From Xanthobacteraceae bacterium 501b (GTDB taxonomy: Bacteria; Pseudomonadota; Alphaproteobacteria; Rhizobiales; Xanthobacteraceae): a DNA stretch of 64,000 nt. The stretch lies in contig KB899087.1 in the NCBI GenBank assembly GCA_000378025.1, positions 124,001 to 188,000 of the forward strand. The letters are read 5' to 3'. Below, piece by piece: positions 18,637 through 29,386 of this stretch (within the stretch, counting starts at the first letter, position 1; each line of letters starts with the position of its first letter). The position numbers and the translations under genes are program-made. The notes under the pieces are model-generated. The model was not told the origin of the DNA. It searched no databases and saw only the letters and a program-made list of their open reading frames with translations.

Positions 18637-19631
18637 ACGAGGCCGGCATCCGTGCCGTTATTGCCCGGCTGACCCAGCGGCCCACGGGCGGGCTGCCGGT
18701 GGAGCCGGCCGCGCCCGAACGCCTCGCCGCCCTCATCTGCGCCAAGCCGTGGCGCCGCTCGCGCGTCGATGCTGCGACGGGCAGCGACATCCGCGCCAAG
18801 GTCACGGCGGCCCGTGCGGCCGGCGCCCCGATCGAGTTCGCCGTGCCGTTCGGGGGCTACAAGGGGGCTCTGCAGCCATCGGCGCCGCATCCTGACTGGG
18901 CCGAGCTGTTCTGGATCGGCTATCTGCGCCGCTACGCGGAGAGCTTCGCCGCTGCGCATCCCGCCGGGGTGCTGTTTTCCCTGTCCTATTTTCACGGCGT
19001 GCTGGGCGCCATCAACGGCCTGCCGTTGGGCGATCAGGATGCCTATATCGCCGGCCTGCGGCCGCTGCTGGCTTATTTCTCCGATGCCCGCATCGGCTTC
19101 CGCCTGGTCGACCTGTCCGAGCATTTCGGCGGTGCGGCGGAGGCGGCGGCGGCGATCGAGCGCCGCTTTCAGGACCGGCGCGCGGCCATCGAGGCCGGCG
19201 GCGTGCCGGCGCTGGCGCTGCAGAGCGCGGCCCGCAACCTCCTCCGCCGGCCTGGGGATCCTGCACCCGCGCAGCCGGAGATCGTGGCCTCCGCGCTGCG
19301 CTGCGTGGCGATGGAGAGCCTGGAGGAGCGACGCCGCTTCAACAAGTTCAGCACCCGCATCCAGATCACCCATATTCGCGGCGCCGCGCTCGCCCTGCAC
19401 CTCGGCTCCTGTGCCACCTCGGTCATGCAGCCCTGGGTCGGGACCGGGGTGCTGGAGGGCGATGGCGCGGGCGGCTGGCGGCCGCGCATTCTGAACGGCG
19501 CTGGCGCCGGGATCGACGCCCGGCTCGACGTGCGCCACCCGCTGGAGAACATCGCCCCCGCGCTGCGCTCGATCGGCATCTGCCACCGGCCCGCGTGGGC
19601 CGGCGGGAAAGGCGGAGGTGGCGATGAGTGA
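18633..19631 (+). CDS. unassigned protein in lic-like cassette, possible isocyanide-synthase-like fold
   Basis: A 332-residue cytoplasmic-looking protein with no signal peptide or membrane segment. I do not firmly recognise it. The pattern IEFAVPFGGYKG, then PDWAELF, then HPAGVLFSLSY, and a late RIQITHIR...SVMQPWVGTGVLE segment, recalls the block order of the DIT1/PvcA (isonitrile synthase) family: P-F-x-x-K, PD-x-x-E, PG and a C-terminal TPWH region. This is a visual resemblance only. It overlaps the kinase-like gene by ATGA and the LicD gene by eight bases, so it is translated as part of the same unit and probably supplies or modifies the group transferred by LicD. Confidence 0.5.
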   Translation: MNEAGIRAVIARLTQRPTGGLPVEPAAPERLAALICAKPWRRSRVDAATGSDIRAKVTAARAAGAPIEFAVPFGGYKGALQPSAPHPDWAELFWIGYLRRYAESFAAAHPAGVLFSLSYFHGVLGAINGLPLGDQDAYIAGLRPLLAYFSDARIGFRLVDLSEHFGGAAEAAAAIERRFQDRRAAIEAGGVPALALQSAARNLLRRPGDPAPAQPEIVASALRCVAMESLEERRRFNKFSTRIQITHIRGAALALHLGSCATSVMQPWVGTGVLEGDGAGGWRPRILNGAGAGIDARLDVRHPLENIAPALRSIGICHRPAWAGGKGGGGDE

Positions 19632-20415
19632 TCTCGCCGGCCTCCAGCGCGAGGCGCTCGCCATGCTCCTCGAATTCGACCGCATCTGCCGCCACCACGG
19701 CATCGCCTATCAGCTCGCAGCCGGCTCGCTGCTTGGCGCGGCCCGCCATGGCGGCTTTGTCCCGTGGGATGACGATATCGATGTCTGCCTGCGGCGCGCC
19801 GCCTATGAGCGCTTTCTCGCCGTGGCGCCGGCGGAGCTGTCGCCATCCTACCGGCTGCTCCACAACGGAACCGAGCCGGGCTGCGGCTTTCTGTACTGCA
19901 AGATCGTCAGCCGCGGGGAGGGGGAGGCGAACTCCCCCGCCTTCGTCGACGTGTTCCCCTTCGACGGCGTCGAATCCGGGCGGTTCCTTGCCGGGCTGCA
20001 GATGTGGACTGCGTTTATCCTGATGCAGATGCTGTTTCTTCGTCAAATCGTGCCTGCGCCGGCTTCCCCTGCACCCTGGAGGATGCGGCGCTTGGTGCGC
20101 CGCGCGCTCACCTGGATCGTTGCCCGGCAGGACCCGCATCGCCTTGCCCGATGGCTGGAAAGGGTCGCACGATGGCACGAGGGACGCCCGACCGGGCACA
20201 TCGCCTGCCTTGTCTCCGGGCGGCTGCGCTACTGCCAGATACGGGCGGAGAGGGATTTCGACGACTGCATCGAGGCGGCCTTCGAGGGCCACGACTTCCC
20301 GGTGCCGCGCCGGTTCGACACGGTGCTGCGCCGGCTCTATGGCGACTGGCGCGTGCCGCTCCCGGTCGAGAAGCGTCAGCCGCACCACCAGATCGTAAAA
20401 AGCGATCCTCCCTGA
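19624..20415 (+). CDS. LicD-family phosphotransferase
   Basis: LicD proteins transfer phosphocholine or a related phospho-group from a CDP-activated donor to cell-surface glycans. The family hallmark is at residues 34-54: GSLLGAARHGGF followed by the acidic WDDDIDV metal-binding motif. A second block, VDVFPFDGV, is also conserved. Length 263. A hydrophobic stretch at about 123-140 may associate with the membrane. ATG at 19624 with GGAGG upstream, starting inside the last codons of the preceding gene; a GTG at 19618 is possible. It closes the four-gene cassette. The family assignment is firm, the transferred group is inferred. Confidence 0.88.
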   Translation: MSDLAGLQREALAMLLEFDRICRHHGIAYQLAAGSLLGAARHGGFVPWDDDIDVCLRRAAYERFLAVAPAELSPSYRLLHNGTEPGCGFLYCKIVSRGEGEANSPAFVDVFPFDGVESGRFLAGLQMWTAFILMQMLFLRQIVPAPASPAPWRMRRLVRRALTWIVARQDPHRLARWLERVARWHEGRPTGHIACLVSGRLRYCQIRAERDFDDCIEAAFEGHDFPVPRRFDTVLRRLYGDWRVPLPVEKRQPHHQIVKSDPP

Positions 20416-20418
20416 GCG

Positions 20419-20441
20419 GCTGGCCGCGCGTGGCGGCCAGC
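20419..20441. terminator. GC-rich hairpin between convergent licD and acs
   Basis: Nine-base arms 20419-20427 and 20433-20441 (GCTGGCCGC/GCGGCCAGC) flank a 5-base loop immediately after the LicD stop. No T-run follows, so it is a plausible but unproven terminator for both converging transcripts. Confidence 0.45.
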
Positions 20442-20455
20442 GCTGGGGGGCCGCC

Positions 20456-22414
<1,959 letters not shown>

Positions 22415-22590
22415 GGCGTTTCTCCCCCTTAAGGCTGGCGCTGTGCGCCTCTTGCTTCGCCGGGATTATGGGGAGCCGGCCCCGGCTGGACAAGCCGACG
22501 CTGCGCGCGACTTTGGTCGGTAGGTAGTCAAGCGGAGGGCGCGGGCGTGCCTGCGGTCCCTCCGGACCCCGGGGATGCCGGGCGCGCGGC

Positions 22591-23253
22591 TTACCGGCGC
22601 GGGCGCCAGACGCTGGTGGCCTTGATCTCCGAATCCTCCAGCTCGCGCGACACCGGCACGGCATAGTCCGCCACCTTTTCCAGCCGGTCGCGCGGCAAAT
22701 AGGAGCGGCCGGGATCGCCGATCCACACATCGGCGCCCTGCGCGGAAAGCGCTTCCAGCCAGGCGAACACCCTTGCCGCGAGGTCGCGCTCATAGGCGAT
22801 GTCGCCGGCGAGCACCACGTCCCAGCCGCCCTGCGTGCCCACCACATCCGTGGTCAGCACCGTTACAGTAGCGGCCTCGTTCAGCGCGGCGTTCAGGGCG
22901 ATGGCGGCATGGGCGAAGGGGTCGATGTCGGCGCAGGCGACGCGGGCTGCGCCCGCCTTCGCCGCCGCGATGCCGACCAGGCCCGAGCCGGAGGCGAAAT
23001 CCAGCACGCGTTTGCCGCGCACCGTCTCCGGGTGGTCGAGAATATAGCGGGCCAGCGCCTGCCCGCCGGCCCAGGCGAAGGCCCAGAAGGGCGGCGGCAG
23101 GCCGATTTCGCCCAGCTCCTCCTCGGTGCGCTGCCAGATCGGCAGCGATTCGGTGGCGAGGTGGAGGGTGATCTCGGGCACCAGCGGCGGGGCGAGGCAG
23201 GCTGTCTCGGTGCGGATGAAGCTGTCGGGATCGGCGATGACGCGGGGCGTCAC
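22591..23253 (-). CDS. class I SAM-dependent methyltransferase (ETF-beta lysine methyltransferase-like)
   Basis: A 220-residue Rossmann-fold methyltransferase. The SAM-binding motif RVLDFASGSGLVGIAAAK and the acidic post-motif ACADIDP are clear; a later LAGDIAYE segment replaces the usual NPPY. The arrangement PPFWAFAWAGGQALARYI before motif I is typical of the METTL20/Nnt1-type protein lysine methyltransferases, whose bacterial members modify electron transfer flavoprotein beta; that target is inferred. The GTG at 23253 overlaps the stop of the EVE gene (GTGA), implying translational coupling. Confidence 0.75.
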   Translation of the reverse strand: MTPRVIADPDSFIRTETACLAPPLVPEITLHLATESLPIWQRTEEELGEIGLPPPFWAFAWAGGQALARYILDHPETVRGKRVLDFASGSGLVGIAAAKAGAARVACADIDPFAHAAIALNAALNEAATVTVLTTDVVGTQGGWDVVLAGDIAYERDLAARVFAWLEALSAQGADVWIGDPGRSYLPRDRLEKVADYAVPVSRELEDSEIKATSVWRPRR

Positions 23254-23669
23254 CGTGTGCCGTCCGCCATCTCCAGCACAATGTCCCATTCAGCATCGGT
23301 GACGGGCTGCACCGACAGGCGGGAGAATTTCATCAGTGCCATCTCGGCCAGGCGCGGCTCGGTCTTCACCGCGGCGAGCGAGACCGGATTCTTCAGCGCC
23401 TCGACCGCCTTCACATCGACCATGACGAACTTGCCCGAGGGGTCGGAGGGGTCGGGATAGGCCTCGCGGATCACCTCGACGATGCCGACGATCTCCTTGC
23501 CCTCGTTCGAGTGGTAGAAGAACCCCCGGTCGCCCAGCTTCATCGCCAGCAGCTGCTGCTTGGCGAGGTGGTTGCGCACCCCGTCCCAATGCGTGCCCCT
23601 CGCCCCGGCCGCGACCTGCTGGTCCCAGGACCATTTGAACGGTTCGGACTTGTAGAGCCAGTGCACCAT
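23250..23669 (-). CDS. EVE domain-containing protein
   Basis: A 139-residue single-domain EVE protein of the PUA superfamily, a fold that binds modified bases in RNA or DNA. Family blocks are WLYKSEP at the N terminus, WDGVRNHLAKQQL in the middle (about 30-42), GDRGFFYHS and the late YPDPSDP and VDVKAVE. The ATG at 23669 has GGGGAG eight bases upstream and is preferred over a GTG six bases earlier. It is coupled to the downstream methyltransferase. The biological ligand is not known from the sequence. Confidence 0.9.
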   Translation of the reverse strand: MVHWLYKSEPFKWSWDQQVAAGARGTHWDGVRNHLAKQQLLAMKLGDRGFFYHSNEGKEIVGIVEVIREAYPDPSDPSGKFVMVDVKAVEALKNPVSLAAVKTEPRLAEMALMKFSRLSVQPVTDAEWDIVLEMADGTR

Positions 23670-23728
23670 TTCCACTCCCCGTGACCTCGCCGAGAGGTTC
23701 GTTCAACTATCAACCACACCCAGAATGC

Positions 23729-23821
23729 CGTCATCCCCGGGCTTGGCCCGGGGATCCACGACGTGCCGGGTACCACGCTTCATTGAAGGCGTGGTTGGCC
23801 GGGTCAAGCCCGGCCATGACG
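23729..23821. repeat. dispersed intergenic repeat with nested hairpins (copy 1)
   Basis: Starts CGTCATCCCCGGGC, contains TCCACGACG, and ends CCCGGCCATGACG. Internal hairpins include CCCCGGGC/CCCGGGG and ACCACGC/GCGTGGT. It is homologous in layout to the element at 31365-31449. It fills the gap between gpsA and the EVE gene. Confidence 0.75.
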
Positions 23822-23848
23822 CGCCTCTAACCCCCGACACGACCCATC

Positions 23849-24838
23849 TCAGGCTTCCGCTTTCTGCGGGCGGGCCAGCAGCGAGCCGATCGCCTGTTCG
23901 ATATCGCTGCGCCCGGCCAGCACCGCCTCGACCGCGCGGGCGATCGGCATGTCGACGCCGCGTGCCTGCGCCATCGCCACCAGCACGCTGGCGGTGAGCG
24001 CGCCTTCCGCCAGCTTGCCTGGCGGGTGCAGACCCTCGTCCTGGCCGAGGCTGAGGCCGAGCGCGAAATTGCGCGACTGCGCGGTGGAGCAGGTGAGGAT
24101 GAGATCGCCGAGGCCCGACAGGCCGGTCAGCGTCTCGGCCCGCGCGCCATAGGCCTTGCCGAAGCGCATCAGCTCGGCGAAGCCGCGTGCGATCAGCGCC
24201 GCCCCGGCGCTGGCGCCGAGCTTGCGCCCGCCGACGATGCCGGCGGCGATGGCCAGCACGTTCTTGGCCGCGCCGCCGATCTCGACGCCGCGCACATCGG
24301 CGCTGTGGTAGAGGCGGAACGAGGACGAGCCGAGCGCGGTGGCCAGCGCCTCGGCCATGCCGGGATCGCGCGCTGCCAGGGTGACGGCGGTCGGCAGGCC
24401 GGCCGCGACATCGGCCGCGAAGCTGGGACCGGAGAGGATGGCGGGAACCGCCTGCGGGCAGGCCTCGCCCAGCACCTGCGTCATGAACAGCGAGGTGCCG
24501 CGCTCGATGCCCTTGGCGCAGGTGACAACAGGGGTTCCGGCGGCGAGATGCGGGGCGAGCTCGGCGGCGACGGTGCGGCTCGCCTGCGCCGGCACCACGA
24601 GCAGGATGGCGTCCATGCCCGCCAACGCCGCGAGATCGGCGGTCGGGCGGACATTGTCGGCGAGAACGACCCCCGGCAGATGCGCCGGGTTGGTGCGGGT
24701 GCGCGCCATCGCCGCGATGAGGTCGCGGTCGCGGCCCCAGAGCATCACCTCGCGCCCGGCGCGGGCGCTGGCATTGGCAAGCGCGGTGCCCCAGGCGCCG
24801 GCGCCCACCACCCCGATGGAGGCGTAGCGTGCGGACAT
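23849..24838 (-). CDS. gpsA: glycerol-3-phosphate dehydrogenase [NAD(P)+]
   Basis: Makes sn-glycerol-3-phosphate from dihydroxyacetone phosphate for phospholipid synthesis. The N-terminal [13 protein letters not shown] (about residues 8-20) is the dinucleotide-binding loop. The C-terminal domain shows [13 protein letters not shown] with the catalytic lysine, and [19 protein letters not shown], both diagnostic. Length 329. Its ATG shares one base with the tsaD stop (TGATG), so the two are translated together. Confidence 0.96.
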   Translation of the reverse strand: MSARYASIGVVGAGAWGTALANASARAGREVMLWGRDRDLIAAMARTRTNPAHLPGVVLADNVRPTADLAALAGMDAILLVVPAQASRTVAAELAPHLAAGTPVVTCAKGIERGTSLFMTQVLGEACPQAVPAILSGPSFAADVAAGLPTAVTLAARDPGMAEALATALGSSSFRLYHSADVRGVEIGGAAKNVLAIAAGIVGGRKLGASAGAALIARGFAELMRFGKAYGARAETLTGLSGLGDLILTCSTAQSRNFALGLSLGQDEGLHPPGKLAEGALTASVLVAMAQARGVDMPIARAVEAVLAGRSDIEQAIGSLLARPQKAEA

Positions 24839-26007
24839 CAGCCGCCGGTCCCGGCCGGACCAAAGGAGGGGGCGGGAAGAGCCGCCGCCGGGCTGACCGG
24901 TGCCGCCGGGTCGGTCGCTTCCGCCTCCGGGGCCGCGGCGCTGTCCGAGATCGCGAGCGCGGCCGCTTCCACCTCGGCCAGCGGCCAGCGGGCGCGGGGG
25001 GAGACGTCGAGCCCGTCATAAAGGCCGCGCGCCAGCCGTTCCGCCCCGGCCCAGGCGATCATCGCGCCATTGTCGGTGCACAGTTCCGGCGGCGGCACGG
25101 CGAGGCGGGTGCCGCCATCGGCCGCCACCTTGTGCAGCGCCCGGCGCACCGCCTGGTTGGCGCCGACGCCGCCGGCCAGCACCAGCGCGGAAGGCTTCAG
25201 CGCCTTTTGCCGCATCACCCGCAGGGCGCAGCGCACACGGTCGGACAGGATGTCGACAATGGCGGCCTGGAAAGAGGCGCACAGGTCGTTCACGTCCTGC
25301 TCGCTCAGCGGGGCGATCTTCAGCGCCTCGATCCGCACGGCGGTCTTGAGGCCGGAAAGCGAGAAATCGGGTACCGGCTTGCCGTGCAGCGGGCGGGGCA
25401 GGGCGAAGCGGCCGGGGTCGCCCTTCAGCGCCGCGCGCTCCACCGCCGGGCCGCCGGGATAGGGCAGGCCGAGCATTTTGGCGGTCTTGTCGAAGGCCTC
25501 GCCCACGGCATCGTCAATGGTGCCGCCGAGCTTGGTGTAGTCGCCAATGCCGGTGACGGCGACCAGCTGGGTGTGGCCGCCCGAGACCAGCAGCAGCAGG
25601 AAGGGGAAGGGCACCTTGTCGGTGAGGCGCGCGGTGAGCGCATGCGCTTCCAGATGATTGACCGCGATCAGCGGCTTCTTCGCCGCCAGCGCCAGCGCCT
25701 TCGCCGTGGTGAGGCCGACGATGACGCCGCCGATGAGGCCCGGGCCGGCGGCGGCGGCGATGCCGTCGACCTCGGCGAGGCTCAGCCCGGCGGCGCGCAG
25801 GGCGCGCGCGATCAGATGGTCGAGAACCTCGACATGGGCGCGAGCGGCGATCTCTGGCACCACGCCGCCATATTCGGCATGGTCCTCGGTCTGGGAATGG
25901 ACGATGTTGGACAGGATCGTGCCGGTGCCATCGGCGCGCCGGCGCACCACCGCGGCGGCGGTTTCATCGCAGGTGGTCTCGATCCCGAGCAGGAGAAGAT
26001 CGCGCAT
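24838..26007 (-). CDS. tsaD: tRNA N6-adenosine threonylcarbamoyltransferase
   Basis: Transfers threonylcarbamoyl to A37 of ANN-decoding tRNAs together with TsaB and TsaE. The ASKHA-fold protein has GIETTCDET near the start, the metal ligands in the [10 protein letters not shown] segment, and SGGHTQLV, all family hallmarks. It is 389 residues, longer than the usual 340-360 because of an Ala/Pro-rich tail of about 35 residues. The ATG at 26007 starts [12 protein letters not shown]. Divergent from hemC over 178 bases, as in many Rhizobiales. Confidence 0.96.
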   Translation of the reverse strand: MRDLLLLGIETTCDETAAAVVRRRADGTGTILSNIVHSQTEDHAEYGGVVPEIAARAHVEVLDHLIARALRAAGLSLAEVDGIAAAAGPGLIGGVIVGLTTAKALALAAKKPLIAVNHLEAHALTARLTDKVPFPFLLLLVSGGHTQLVAVTGIGDYTKLGGTIDDAVGEAFDKTAKMLGLPYPGGPAVERAALKGDPGRFALPRPLHGKPVPDFSLSGLKTAVRIEALKIAPLSEQDVNDLCASFQAAIVDILSDRVRCALRVMRQKALKPSALVLAGGVGANQAVRRALHKVAADGGTRLAVPPPELCTDNGAMIAWAGAERLARGLYDGLDVSPRARWPLAEVEAAALAISDSAAAPEAEATDPAAPVSPAAALPAPSFGPAGTGG

Positions 26008-26102
26008 TGACTTTACGGGGTTGGACAGTGAATTGAGCCGGCACCGAACCGCTTGTGGCCCGACTGTATCATCCGGCTCCGCAATGATACGGCCATGTCG
26101 GC

Positions 26103-26124
26103 CCACAAAATATTGATATTGTGG
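26103..26124. promoter_or_regulatory. AT-rich inverted repeat in the tsaD-hemC intergenic region
   Basis: CCACAA (26103-26108) and TTGTGG (26119-26124) flank a 10-base AT-rich centre with the palindromic core AATATTGATATT. It lies 62 bases before the hemC start in an otherwise GC-rich region. It could be an operator or a promoter element; no known consensus was recognised. Confidence 0.3.
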
Positions 26125-26185
26125 CCAAAAACCCGACATCTGAAACTCAGCTGCCGGATTTTACCCACTAGCACCGCAGGACCGC

Positions 26186-27115
26186 ATGACGCAATCGCTT
26201 CCCAGACTTCGGCTCGGCACGCGCGGCAGCCCGCTGGCGCTCTGGCAGGCGCATGCGGTGCGCGACGCGCTGCTCAAGGCCCATCGCTGGCCGGACGAGG
26301 CCGTCGAGGTGCAGGTGATCCGCACCACCGGCGACGCCATCACCGACCGGGCATTGTCGGAAGCCGGCGGCAAGGGGCTGTTCACCAAGGAACTTGAGGA
26401 GGCGCTGCTCGACCGGCGCATCGACCTCGCCGTGCATTCAGCCAAGGACATGCCCACCCGCCTGCCGGACGGGCTGCACCTCGTCGGCTATCTCCCGCGC
26501 GCGGATGTGCGCGACGCGCTGATCCTGCGCGAGGGCGTCGCGCTGCGCGACCTGAAGCCGGGGGCGAAGGTGGGCACCGCCTCGCTGCGGCGCGAGGCGC
26601 AGCTGCGCCGGCTGCGGCCGGACCTTCAAGTCTCGCTGCTCCGCGGCAATGTGCACACCCGCCTCGCCAAGGTGGAGAGCGGCGAGTTCGACGGCACGCT
26701 GCTCGCCTATGCCGGCCTCAGCCGCCTCGGCCTCGCCGACAAGGTCAGCTCGGTGCTGGAGACCGCCGATTTCCTGCCCGCCGTCGGGCAGGGGGCGGTG
26801 GCGATCGAGACCCGCTTCGGCGATATCGGCGTGGACGCGCTGGTGGTGCCGGTGGTGTGCCCGGCCACCGGGCTGGCGCTGCGGGTGGAGCGGGCCTATC
26901 TCGGCCAGCTCGACGGCTCCTGCCGCACGCCGATCGGCGGGCTGGCGCAGCTGGAGGGCGACGAGATCCGCTTTCGCGGCGCCGTGCTCTCGCCCGATGG
27001 CGCGCGCTATTACGAGATCGTGCGCTTTGGGCCGCGCAACCGCGCGCTGGAACTCGGCATCGCCGCCGGGCAGGAGATGCGCGCTCTGGTGCCGCCCGAA
27101 CTGCTCCCGCACTGA
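26186..27115 (+). CDS. hemC: porphobilinogen deaminase (hydroxymethylbilane synthase)
   Basis: Third committed step of heme synthesis: joins four porphobilinogens into hydroxymethylbilane. The N terminus RLGTRGSPLALWQA and the segment HSAKDMPT are highly conserved. The dipyrromethane cofactor cysteine lies in LDGSCRTPIGG. Length 309, normal. First gene of a plus-strand run hemC-hemD-Mic60-HemY, with 11 bases to hemD. Confidence 0.97.
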   Translation: MTQSLPRLRLGTRGSPLALWQAHAVRDALLKAHRWPDEAVEVQVIRTTGDAITDRALSEAGGKGLFTKELEEALLDRRIDLAVHSAKDMPTRLPDGLHLVGYLPRADVRDALILREGVALRDLKPGAKVGTASLRREAQLRRLRPDLQVSLLRGNVHTRLAKVESGEFDGTLLAYAGLSRLGLADKVSSVLETADFLPAVGQGAVAIETRFGDIGVDALVVPVVCPATGLALRVERAYLGQLDGSCRTPIGGLAQLEGDEIRFRGAVLSPDGARYYEIVRFGPRNRALELGIAAGQEMRALVPPELLPH

Positions 27116-27126
27116 CGGGGCGCGAC

Positions 27127-27828
27127 ATGCGGGTGCTGGTGACACGGCCACAGCCGGACGCGCAGGCCACGGCCGCGCGGCTTGAGGCCGCCGGGCATGG
27201 CGCGCTGATCGATTCCATGCTCGCGGTGGAGGCGGTGGCGGCCGTCCTGCCGCCGGGGGCGTTCGACGCGGTGGCGCTGACCAGCGTCAATGGCGCCCGC
27301 CTGCTGGCGGCCCGCCCGGAACTGCCGGCGCTGGCGGGGCTGCCGCTTTATGCCGTCGGCCGGCGCACGGCGGCGGCGGCGCCGGCGGCGTTCGACACCG
27401 TTCATGTCGCGGGAGGCGATGGCGCCGCGCTGGCCGAACTGCTGCGCGCCAAGCTGCCCCCCGGCGCCCGGCTGCTTTACGTCGCCGGCGAGGAGCGGGC
27501 GGTCGATCTCGGCGCGGTGCTGGCGGGCGACGGCATTTCCACCGAACTTTTCGTGATCTACCGCACCGTCCCGGCGCAGGCGCTGGCGGCGACGACCGTG
27601 GCGGCGGTGCGGGAGGGACGGATCGACGCGGCCTTCCACTTTTCGCCGCGCACCGCCGCCACCCTTGCCGACCGGGCGGAGGCAGCCGGTGTGGCGACGT
27701 ATTTCCGCCATGTCGTGCATCTGTGCTTCTCTGCCAATGTAGCGAAGCCGCTGGCGGCGGCCGGCTGGCCGAACCGGATCGCCGCCGCGCCGACGGAAGA
27801 GGGCCTGTTCGATCTCCTGAACGGGTAG
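27127..27828 (+). CDS. hemD: uroporphyrinogen-III synthase
   Basis: Closes and inverts ring D of hydroxymethylbilane to give uroporphyrinogen III. HemD is poorly conserved, but the 233-residue length, the start MRVLVTRPQPDA, the hinge-proximal AVALTSVNGAR and the C-terminal HFSPRTAATLAD match the two-domain family. The position directly after hemC supports the call. Start ATG at 27127. Confidence 0.9.
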   Translation: MRVLVTRPQPDAQATAARLEAAGHGALIDSMLAVEAVAAVLPPGAFDAVALTSVNGARLLAARPELPALAGLPLYAVGRRTAAAAPAAFDTVHVAGGDGAALAELLRAKLPPGARLLYVAGEERAVDLGAVLAGDGISTELFVIYRTVPAQALAATTVAAVREGRIDAAFHFSPRTAATLADRAEAAGVATYFRHVVHLCFSANVAKPLAAAGWPNRIAAAPTEEGLFDLLNG

Positions 27829-27922
27829 GCCATCGCAGTCTCCCGAGGTTGCGGCGCAGGGACAGGCGGTCTATCCCGGAACAAGGGCCGGCCCGGCGCT
27901 TTATCAAGGTAGAGGTAAGGAC

Positions 27923-29386
27923 GTGGCGACAGACGATCCCAAAAAAGGTGCTGAGGAGAAGGTCGAGGCCGGGGGCAAGCCCGCGCGCCGCAGGCCGCCG
28001 ACGCTCGACCTTTCCGCTCGGGAAGTGACGCCCGTTTCCGACGAGGCGGCGACCGCCGAGCCAGTGGTGCCCGCGCCGGAGGACGCCAAACCCGACACCT
28101 CCAAAACAGCCAACTCAACGGCGGGCGCCGCCCTGCCGAACGCCTCCACGCCGAACGCCTCCAAGCCTGACGTCTCCAAGCCTGACGCCTCCAAGCCGGA
28201 CACATCTCCCGACATGCCCCCTGAGACACTGAAGAGCGATGCCGCTGCCGCCACCGACGAGGTGCCGGTGCTCGACGCCGCCGACGAGAAGGGAAGCGCC
28301 AAGGGTGAGACGGCCGACGTGCCGCCGCCCGTTCATCCCGTGCCCCCGCCCGCCGAGCCTCGCCCGAAGCGTCAGCTTGGCCTTGTCGGCACCCTCTTCG
28401 TGGCGCTGCTCTCCGGTCTGATCGGCGGCGCGTTCGCGCTCGGCGTGGTGTCGACCTTCTATGGCGCCGAGGAGAATGTCGACGCCATCACCGAGCTTGA
28501 GGCGCGGGCGCTGGATCTGCGCCAGCGGGTGGAGCTGCTGGAGGCCCGGGCCGGCGAGGCGCCGGCTGCCGGCCTCAATGCTCCCGCCGAGCTGGCGACC
28601 CGGCTCGATGCGCTGGAGAGCGGACTGAACGCACTCGGCTCCAAGGTTGACGCCCTACCGGCGGCCCCTGCCACCGGGGCGGCCCCCGCCGCCTCGCCGG
28701 ACGACGTCGCGGCGGTGAAGGGCCAGGTGGAGGCGCTGGAACAGAAGGTGAGCGCGCTTCCCGCGCCGGCCCCTGCGGCCTCGCCGGAAGCTCTCAATGC
28801 CGCCACCGCCCGCCTCGACGCGCTGGAAGGCAAGCTCGCGGCTGCCACCGCCGCGCAGCGCGCCAGCGGGCAGGGCACGGCGCAGCTCGTGGTGCTGGGC
28901 ACGCTGCGCGAGGCGATCCTCGCCGGCCGTCCCTTCGCCACCGAACTGAAGGCGGCGCAGGCGCTGCTGGGCGAGGACGCGGCGCCGCTGGCGGCGCTGG
29001 AGGCTTCCGCCGCCACCGGCTTCGCCTCCGGCCCGGCGGTGGCCGCGCAGCTGCGCGCCGCCACCGCGCCCGCCCCGGCGGCGGATTCACCCGGCACGGC
29101 CGCGGATGAGGGCGTTGTCGCCACCCTGCTGAAGGGCGCGCAGAAGCTTGTCACCATCCGTCGTTCGGACGAAGCGGCGGCATCGCCCGACATCGCCCGG
29201 GCCGAGACGGCGTTGGCGCAGGGGGATTTCGAGGGCGCGCGGGCGATTCTCGCCGCGCTTCCCGAAGCCGAGCGTACCGCCGCGCAGCCCGTGCTCGCCG
29301 CGCTGGACGCCCGGCAGGCGGCGCTCGCCACCCTCGCCGAGCTGCATCGGCGCGTGCTCGCCACTCTCGCGGGAGGAAGCCAGTGA
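27923..29386 (+). CDS. alphaproteobacterial Mic60 (mitofilin-like) inner membrane protein
   Basis: A 487-residue inner membrane protein placed after hemCD, where alphaproteobacterial homologues of mitochondrial Mic60 are found. These shape inner-membrane folds and contact outer-membrane proteins. The order is: disordered Pro/Ala-rich cytoplasmic region (1-150), one transmembrane helix (152-178), a periplasmic coiled coil (about 185-300, with repeated LEARA/LDALE heptads), and a C-terminal mitofilin-like domain (about 330-487). Residues 73-97 are a pentapeptide tandem of the type [ND]-[AVT]-S-[KT]-P. GTG start at 27923. The stop overlaps the next start (GTGA). Confidence 0.8.
   Translation: MATDDPKKGAEEKVEAGGKPARRRPPTLDLSAREVTPVSDEAATAEPVVPAPEDAKPDTSKTANSTAGAALPNASTPNASKPDVSKPDASKPDTSPDMPPETLKSDAAAATDEVPVLDAADEKGSAKGETADVPPPVHPVPPPAEPRPKRQLGLVGTLFVALLSGLIGGAFALGVVSTFYGAEENVDAITELEARALDLRQRVELLEARAGEAPAAGLNAPAELATRLDALESGLNALGSKVDALPAAPATGAAPAASPDDVAAVKGQVEALEQKVSALPAPAPAASPEALNAATARLDALEGKLAAATAAQRASGQGTAQLVVLGTLREAILAGRPFATELKAAQALLGEDAAPLAALEASAATGFASGPAVAAQLRAATAPAPAADSPGTAADEGVVATLLKGAQKLVTIRRSDEAAASPDIARAETALAQGDFEGARAILAALPEAERTAAQPVLAALDARQAALATLAELHRRVLATLAGGSQ
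28139..28213 (+). repeat. 15-bp in-frame tandem repeat in the Mic60 gene
   Basis: Five 15-base units encode NASTP, NASKP, DVSKP, DASKP and the degenerate DTSPD at residues 73-97. They lie in the disordered N-terminal segment, so copy number could vary without disrupting the fold. Confidence 0.75.

Noticed and set aside
23254-23289. Earlier start of the methyltransferase overlapping the EVE gene
   Set aside because: It would add 12 residues read out of the EVE coding end; the GTG at 23253 gives a standard GTGA coupling.
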